NCBI GenBank assembly: GCA_963809875.1
Contig: CAWELC010000005.1
Span: forward strand, 930,001 to 994,000
Source of the DNA: JAFGAS01 sp963809875
GTDB taxonomy: Bacteria > Desulfobacterota > Zymogenia > Zymogenales > Zymogenaceae
Length of the DNA stretch: 64,000 nucleotides
Reading direction: 5' to 3'
The notes under the pieces are model-generated. The model worked only from the letters and a program-made list of their open reading frames with translations, was not told the origin of the DNA and ran no database searches. Below, one piece after another: positions 59,161 to 64,000 of the stretch (its first letter is position 1; each line of letters starts with the position of its first letter). The translations under genes were made by a program, and so were the position numbers.

Positions 59161-60576
59161 ATGGCGCAGGAAAAAAGTAGTAAGCTCCCTGTCTGGCTGA
59201 AGTTCTCCTATGGCGCCGCCGAGGGGTCTAACACCCTCGGATGGACCATGTTCTACGTCTACTTTCTCTTCTTCATGACCGATGTCGTGGGTGTATCGCC
59301 GTCCTTTGCGGGTTTCGTCATGATGGTCGGCACGCTCTGGGACGCCGTTACCGATCCGGCGGTGGGAATCTGGTCAGATCGTACGAAATCGAAACTCGGC
59401 AGAAGGCGATCATTCATGCTGTTTGCCGCCATCCCCTACGGCATCTCCGTATGGCTCCTCTTTACCGATTGGGGTCTCTCGCCCATGATGACCAAGGCCT
59501 ATTTCATCGCTGCGGTCATCCTCTATTTCTTCGTCTTTACCTGCCTCAACATCCCGTATACGTCGCTGGCCGCCGAGATGACCCAGGACTACGACGAGCG
59601 CACCAGCCTCATAAGCTACCGCGCAGGATGGAGCCAGGTCTTTTCGATTGCGGCGGCAGCCTTGCCGCTGATACTGGTAAAATACTTCTCGGAAAGATAC
59701 GGCTCGGGGATCGGCTCGATAGACCCGAAGGGATGGACGATTACTACCGGGCTCTTCGGTATCCTGATGATGTTTCCGATCTTCTGGACCTGGCGAGCCA
59801 CCCGGGGATACGAGATCTTCCCCGAGGAGACCAAAATATCTTTCAAGGACATCTTCCAGGGGGCGCTCAAGAACCGTCCGTTCCTCTATATCATCGGCAT
59901 CTGCGCCCTGAGCGCCATGGCGCTCAACATAGCCGCGGCGGTGATGGTCTACTTCATGAAGTACTATATGAACTTCACCGAGGCCCAACAGTCGCTTGCC
60001 TTTCTGTTCCTGTTTGCCTGCACGATCATCTGGATCCCGTTTATCAACATCATCTCGGCCAAGCTGGAAAAGCGCTGGGCGTTCATCATATTCATCGGCC
60101 TCTGGACGGTCGTCCAGGGAGTCGGGGGGATGCTCGTTAAACCGGGGCAGATGATCTTCTTCTACATCCTGGCGATACTTGCGTCAGGGGGGGTGATCGC
60201 GGTCACCATGATCAACTGGATGATGATCCCTGACGTCGTGGAGGTGGATGAGTTCAAGACCGGCCACAGGCGTGAGGGGCTTTACTTCGGCATCACGAGC
60301 TTCGCCGGTAAAGCCGCCGCCGCCCTTGCGCTCTGGACGAACGGGATTATCCTTGAGTGGGTGGGTTACGTGGCCAACGTTCCTCAGACACCGAAGACGA
60401 TCCTGGGGATCAGGCTCATATGGGCCGAGGCCACCGCAGCCATTCTCGTCATCAGCGTTATTCTGGCCTATTTTCTGCCCATGACGCGGAAGAAACACCG
60501 GGCGCTGCTGGAGGCCATCAGGCTCAAGAAAGAGGGCAAACCCTATGACATCACTCCCTTTAAGGATATCGTCTGA
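59161..60576 (+). CDS. GPH-family (MelB-type) sugar symporter
   Basis: 471 residues, about 12 helices. Family marks are KFSYGAAEGSNTLGWTM, GTLWDAVTDPAVGIWSDRTKSKLGRRRSFML and CLNIPYTSLAAEMTQDYDERTSL, which match glycoside-pentoside-hexuronide cation symporters such as MelB. Alpha-galactosides are a usual MelB substrate, which fits the GH36 gene two places upstream. Confidence 0.9.
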   Translation: MAQEKSSKLPVWLKFSYGAAEGSNTLGWTMFYVYFLFFMTDVVGVSPSFAGFVMMVGTLWDAVTDPAVGIWSDRTKSKLGRRRSFMLFAAIPYGISVWLLFTDWGLSPMMTKAYFIAAVILYFFVFTCLNIPYTSLAAEMTQDYDERTSLISYRAGWSQVFSIAAAALPLILVKYFSERYGSGIGSIDPKGWTITTGLFGILMMFPIFWTWRATRGYEIFPEETKISFKDIFQGALKNRPFLYIIGICALSAMALNIAAAVMVYFMKYYMNFTEAQQSLAFLFLFACTIIWIPFINIISAKLEKRWAFIIFIGLWTVVQGVGGMLVKPGQMIFFYILAILASGGVIAVTMINWMMIPDVVEVDEFKTGHRREGLYFGITSFAGKAAAALALWTNGIILEWVGYVANVPQTPKTILGIRLIWAEATAAILVISVILAYFLPMTRKKHRALLEAIRLKKEGKPYDITPFKDIV

Positions 60577-61054
60577 ACGAGGTGACCCCGTCGCCGATGG
60601 ACGACCGCGCCTTCCGTCTCGAGATCTCCCGAAGGGAGCCGTAGCGTGGAGTTTGGCTTTTCTCACTGCTATCATCTGCGTCTCTTACTGTTTCCGTGGG
60701 AAACGGGCTCATTTTCAGAGAAGCTCACCAGGGCATATGCCCTCATGAGGCGTGCAGGAGCAACATCATTTCGCCCGCATGTTCACTGGAACAGGGTGGA
60801 GCCGATCATATAAGCTTGACGGCGTCTTCATATACTGCTTCGTGTCGCAGGAAGGCGCGCCGGGCAATGAGTGGCACGAGCGGCGGTTCAATGACATCGA
60901 GGAGTGGTGGGGTTTCTTCCGATCCGACGGGACGCCGCTGCCCGCGTACGATTACCTGGTCGAGCGGATGCGAGGACGATAGGGCGGGGACCGGCCGTCC
61001 GAACGAAAACCTGTCCCGTCCGTTTTGCGGCGGGACACGGTACGGGAAAGGGTG
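60577..61054 (+). other. Gap with a glycosidase-like fragment
   Basis: 478 bases without an intact gene. The one coding-like stretch is 60752-60982. From 60577 to 60750 there is no clear gene, and I see no terminator. Confidence 0.5.
60752..60982 (+). pseudogene. C-terminal fragment resembling a glycoside hydrolase
   Basis: 76 codons from GTG, with no Shine-Dalgarno. The sequence (YKLDGVFIYCFVSQEG, then NDIEEWWGFFRSDGTPLPAYDYLVERM) looks like the last strand and helix of a TIM-barrel glycosidase, with the common ending that names the strand, WWG..., and an amphipathic helix. No upstream part of such a gene is in any frame. It is probably a remnant of a deleted enzyme; a real short protein is less likely. 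Confidence 0.45.
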
Positions 61055-62023
61055 ATGAAAAAGAAGCTTTCGGTCTTTCTTGGAAACGTCGGCTCCTGCA
61101 GTGATCGCTTCTGCAAGGCGTACGGGCGCGATTTTTCGGTCGGGGAGCTGTTCGACCGGGTGAGATCCATCGACTTGATCCAGGGTGTCGACCTGGTCGC
61201 GGATGAAACCCTGTTCGAGCATGAGGACGAGATCGTCGGCCTTATCGAGAAGACGGGACTTTTCATCCCTTCGGTGACGGTCGAGTTTTTTGCCGATCCC
61301 AAGTGGAAAAACGGTACATTTTCATCGGCCGATCGCGCGATACGGGCGGACGCGCTCTCATGGGCCAAGCGAGCCGTCGATTTTGCCGCGAAGGTTAAAT
61401 CCCCCATCCTGGGTATCTGGCCGGGCCAGGACGGGTATGACTACCTCTTTTCGGCCGACTACCTCGCGGATCGGGAGTATTTCATCGAGGGGGTGAGGGA
61501 GGTCTGCCGCTACAACGGTGATATCACCGTCGCCCTCGAATACAAGCCCAAGGAGCCGCGGACCCATAACTACGTGAGCAACGCCGGGGTGTCGATACTC
61601 ATGGCGCACGAGGTCGGGGAGCCCAACGTGGGGGTAATCCTCGATTACGGACACGCACTCTACGCCTACGAGAATCCTGCGGAGACGGTTGCTCTCCTCT
61701 ATCGGCACGGGAATCTCCTCCGGCACATCCACATCAACGACAACTATCGGTATTGGGACGACGACCTGATCGTCGGCACGGTCCACACCCTCGAATACCT
61801 CGAGTTCTTCTATTGGCTCGATCGAACGGGATACCAGGGCTTTCTTACGATCGATCAGTTTCCCTACCGGGAGGACGGGCGTGATGCCGTGGAGGAAAGC
61901 GCCCTGTGGCTCGAGGCGCTGAGCGGGGTCATCGAGCGGGCCGACAAGGAAGAGATCGGGAGGATCATCGCCCGAAAGGACGGGATCGCGGCAAGCAGAC
62001 TCATGAGAAGGCTTATACTATGA
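61055..62023 (+). CDS. Xylose isomerase-like TIM-barrel sugar isomerase/epimerase
   Basis: 322 residues from ATG 61055. The AP-endonuclease-2 fold has metal ligands Glu in VALEYKPKEPR (about 168), Asp in VILDYGHALYA (about 200), His in HIHINDNYRYWDDD (about 228) and a late Asp in LTIDQFPYRED. It would isomerise or epimerise an unphosphorylated sugar. Its stop overlaps the aldolase start (ATGA), and the isomerase-aldolase-kinase order suggests one pathway. Confidence 0.85.
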   Translation: MKKKLSVFLGNVGSCSDRFCKAYGRDFSVGELFDRVRSIDLIQGVDLVADETLFEHEDEIVGLIEKTGLFIPSVTVEFFADPKWKNGTFSSADRAIRADALSWAKRAVDFAAKVKSPILGIWPGQDGYDYLFSADYLADREYFIEGVREVCRYNGDITVALEYKPKEPRTHNYVSNAGVSILMAHEVGEPNVGVILDYGHALYAYENPAETVALLYRHGNLLRHIHINDNYRYWDDDLIVGTVHTLEYLEFFYWLDRTGYQGFLTIDQFPYREDGRDAVEESALWLEALSGVIERADKEEIGRIIARKDGIAASRLMRRLIL

Positions 62024-62616
62024 GAGAAGACCTGAAGGACGTGGTTCTCGAGATTGCCCGGCTCATCTGGGAGCGGAGGCTTTCGGACACCGCCGGCGGC
62101 AATATCAGCATCAGGGACGGAGACGCCGTCTGCATCACTCCCCGGCTGATGGGCTACCGCCTCCGCTGGCAGATCAGCGCGGACGACCTCTCGATCGTGA
62201 CGCCGGACGGCAAGGTCCTCGAGGGACCGGAACAGATCACGCGCGAGGGGCGGATGCACCTGGGACTCTACCGGGAATTCGGCGACGCGGGCGCGATCAT
62301 TCACGCACACCCCTACTGGACGACGGTGTTTGTCGCCAAGGCGAGGCCTATCGTGCCGGCCCTCGAGACGACCGGCAAGTTCGGTACGATCGAATGCGTC
62401 CCCGAGGCCCACGGCTATTCCGAGGAACTGGCCGAAAACGTCATCGATCACTTCTCAGCCAGACGGGCTCAGTGGGAGAAGACGGCGCTCATGACGATAC
62501 TTCCCCGGCACGGTATAGTGGCAATGGGCAAGGATATGAACGCCTGCTTTGATATCGTGGACAGGATAGAGACCGAATGCCGCTGCCAGCTGCTTGGCAA
62601 GCTTCTGGACCTCTAG
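62020..62616 (+). CDS. Class II aldolase/adducin family protein (FucA/RhaD-like)
   Basis: 198 residues from ATG 62020. Features: RRLSDTAGGNISIR near residue 20, the catalytic-type Glu in ITREGRMHLGLYRE, the zinc pair HAHPYWTTVF (about residue 90) and a late His in LPRHGIVAMG. These agree with fuculose-1-phosphate/rhamnulose-1-phosphate aldolases. Overlap with the isomerase and a following kinase support a ketose 1-phosphate cleavage step to DHAP and an aldehyde. The exact sugar is not fixed by sequence. Confidence 0.87.
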   Translation: MREDLKDVVLEIARLIWERRLSDTAGGNISIRDGDAVCITPRLMGYRLRWQISADDLSIVTPDGKVLEGPEQITREGRMHLGLYREFGDAGAIIHAHPYWTTVFVAKARPIVPALETTGKFGTIECVPEAHGYSEELAENVIDHFSARRAQWEKTALMTILPRHGIVAMGKDMNACFDIVDRIETECRCQLLGKLLDL

Positions 62617-62642
62617 GCGGCAACGATGGGCGGAGTTCTCCG

Positions 62643-63584
62643 ATGATACTGACCGTTACCCTCAATCCGGCCGTTGACTTTGCGGTATTCGGCGGCCCTT
62701 TTTCCGCTCACCGCACCAACCGGGGCAGGCCCATGCCCCCGGACCCGGGGGGAAAGGGCAACAACGCGGCACGAGTCGCGCGGGCCCTTGGCGCGGACGT
62801 CACCGCGACCGGCCTGATGGGCGGATTCACCGGTCTATTCATCGACGAGTCGCTGAAGAAGGAGGGCATAGCTACCTCCTTCTTCGAGATCTCGGGTGTC
62901 ACGCGGTTTACCGCCGCCTATATCGAAGATGAGACGGGCGCGGAGACGAAGATCGTCCCGGACGGGCCCCGGATATCCGATCGGGAGGCGCAGGGGTTCG
63001 TCGCGCACTACGAGCGGCTGGTCAAGGCAGGGAGCTTTTCGGTCATCGCCCTGGCGGGTTCCCTGCCGGGGGGGGTGCCGGCGGATTTCTATAGCGTCCT
63101 CATAGAGACCGCCGATCGATACGGAACCCCGGTCGTTCTGGACACAAGCGGGGAGGCCCTTCGCGCCGCCCGTGGCCGGCCTCCCCTCATGATCAAACCG
63201 AACCTGACCGAGGCGATGGAACTGGCCGGCACCGAAAAGACCGCTGAGCTCTTTCACTTCCTGAACGGATTATCCGAAACGATCCCCGTGATCGCATTGA
63301 CGATGGGAAGAGACGGAGCACTCTTTTTTTCAGCCGGCCGCGCGGTGCGGATCGCCGCGAGGATCTCTGACGCCGCCAAAGCCGTCAACCCGGTCGGGGC
63401 GGGCGATTCGTTTGTGGGTGGATTCTGCGCGGCATACGACCGATTTGGAAACGATCGCGAGCGGCTCTTCAACTGGGCGGTGGCCGCCGGGACGGCGACG
63501 GCGCGATCGGCCGGTCTTCTCTTTTCCCGTGACGAGTTTGAAGCAGCCGCAGATTCCCTTATAGTCGAGGAGATCGAAACCTAG
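62643..63584 (+). CDS. PfkB-family kinase, 1-phosphofructokinase/LacC type
   Basis: 313 residues from ATG 62643. MILTVTLNPAVDFAVFG at the N terminus, PGGKGNNAARVARALG (about 37-52), LAGSLPGGVPADFY, KPNLTEAMELAG and the closing NPVGAGDSFVGGFCAAY with catalytic Asp are diagnostic of the FruK/LacC subgroup. It phosphorylates a ketose or ketose phosphate. It follows the aldolase by 26 bases. With the GH36 enzyme a tagatose-6-phosphate role is possible, but the FucA-like aldolase argues for another sugar. Confidence 0.9.
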   Translation: MILTVTLNPAVDFAVFGGPFSAHRTNRGRPMPPDPGGKGNNAARVARALGADVTATGLMGGFTGLFIDESLKKEGIATSFFEISGVTRFTAAYIEDETGAETKIVPDGPRISDREAQGFVAHYERLVKAGSFSVIALAGSLPGGVPADFYSVLIETADRYGTPVVLDTSGEALRAARGRPPLMIKPNLTEAMELAGTEKTAELFHFLNGLSETIPVIALTMGRDGALFFSAGRAVRIAARISDAAKAVNPVGAGDSFVGGFCAAYDRFGNDRERLFNWAVAAGTATARSAGLLFSRDEFEAAADSLIVEEIET

Positions 63585-63665
63585 TCGATAGACCCCGGAG
63601 GGCGTCCGACGAGGCGTGGAGGTGCGGCTGCGTCTCTCCGGCGGATAAGACGATACATATTGGAG

Positions 63666-63694
63666 TTGATTAAATATATGTGACGGGATATGAT
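63666..63694 (+). promoter_or_regulatory. Promoter of the second GPH symporter gene
   Basis: TTGATT (63666-63671), 17 bases, TATGAT (63689-63694). The start would be near 63701, about 30 bases before the ATG. Confidence 0.6.
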
Positions 63695-63732
63695 TAATTG
63701 TCTTCATGTATCATCACAAGGAGTAATCCCCC

Positions 63733-64000
63733 ATGGAAGGAAAAAAACTCTCAATTGGGACGAAGCTCGGCTATGGCGTGTGCGACCTCGGCGGTAATCT
63801 CTTCTTTACCGCGACCGCCTTTGTTCTCATGAATTACCTGACCGATACGGTCGGGCTCGCAGCCGGGCTGGCCGGCACAGCGCTTATGGTGGGCCGCCTC
63901 TGGGACGCCTTCTATGACCCGATAATCGGCTATGTCTCCGACCGGACCGAAACGCGATGGGGCCGGCGGCGCCCGTTCATGTTTGTGGGGGCCATCCCCC
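63733..64000 (+). CDS. Second GPH-family sugar symporter (partial, cut by window end)
   Basis: The first 89 residues are present: KLSIGTKLGYGVCDLGGNLFF, then GRLWDAFYDPIIGYVSDRTETRWGRRRPFM, the same family signature as the symporter at 59161 but clearly different in sequence. ATG 63733 follows AAGGAG, and it has its own promoter. A second GPH carrier implies that the locus imports two glycosides or that the genes serve separate pathways. Confidence 0.88.
   Translation, partial: MEGKKLSIGTKLGYGVCDLGGNLFFTATAFVLMNYLTDTVGLAAGLAGTALMVGRLWDAFYDPIIGYVSDRTETRWGRRRPFMFVGAIP

Noticed and set aside
1..64000. CRISPR arrays, insertion sequences, prophage or integrase genes
   Set aside because: No regularly spaced short repeats, transposase motifs or phage structural genes were seen on either strand.

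Overview
The window reads as one contiguous stretch of chromosome from an anaerobic, Gram-negative, saccharolytic bacterium. The closest fit is a member of the former Deltaproteobacteria (Desulfobacterota). The evidence is the combination of NiFe-hydrogenase maturation genes, an NfnAB pair, a selenocysteine formate dehydrogenase with NuoE/NuoF-type partners, the thrS-infC-rpmI-rplT-pheST-ihfA order, Hfq, lipoproteins, and type IV pilus genes with a sigma-54 activator. This is inference from gene content; no marker tree was possible.

Layout. 1-4708: tail of a hydrogenase cytochrome b gene, a terminator, then a hydrogenase endopeptidase with hypA, hypC, hypD and hypF (hypB and hypE are not here). 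4709-6519: an OFA-type MFS transporter behind two sigma-70 promoters and a FadR-like palindromic operator. 6776-9031: nfnA-nfnB. 9150-11737: a five-gene signalling cassette (DRTGG, RsbW-like ATPase, DRTGG, PHP, HATPase) leading into 11773-18590, a formate dehydrogenase operon (NuoE-like, HndB-like, a NuoF-GltD fusion, and a Sec-containing FDH alpha subunit read through an in-frame TGA with a bacterial SECIS hairpin). 18828-19588: hfq and a TPR lipoprotein. 19667-26937: tRNA-Val and the translation operon; infC appears to start at ATA, and pheT is broken by two single-base frameshifts.

27014-29063: tRNA-Pro(GGG) followed by two further copies of its 3' end about 0.95 kb apart, each with its own hairpin. 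They frame single minus-strand cargo genes (an alpha/beta hydrolase and a FecR-domain protein). 29198-36115 (minus): a sugar operon with a ROK regulator, PfkB kinase (frameshifted), class II aldolase, fucose-isomerase-like protein and a GH5 subfamily 12-like glycosidase, driven by a clear promoter. 36484-37299: LigB-type dioxygenase, followed by a 130-nt nested inverted-repeat element. 37648-48222: a type IV pilus/pseudopilin block, with a pilin fused to a LamG-like domain and a 1387-residue PilW-like protein carrying fibronectin III modules; the minus-strand minor-pilin operon has a sigma-54 promoter. 48492-54812 (minus): an NtrC-type activator, a multi-PAS histidine kinase, a PotD-like binding lipoprotein and an unknown membrane protein. 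55287-64000: a second sugar locus (GH36 alpha-galactosidase, an MFS and two GPH transporters, TIM-barrel isomerase, class II aldolase/adducin-type protein, PfkB kinase).

How the parts fit together: hydrogenase, Nfn and formate dehydrogenase would move electrons between H2, formate, NAD(P)H and ferredoxin during fermentation or syntrophic growth. The two sugar loci supply carbon. The pilus block probably concerns attachment and is likely controlled by the neighbouring sigma-54 system. No CRISPR array, insertion sequence, integrase or prophage gene was seen.
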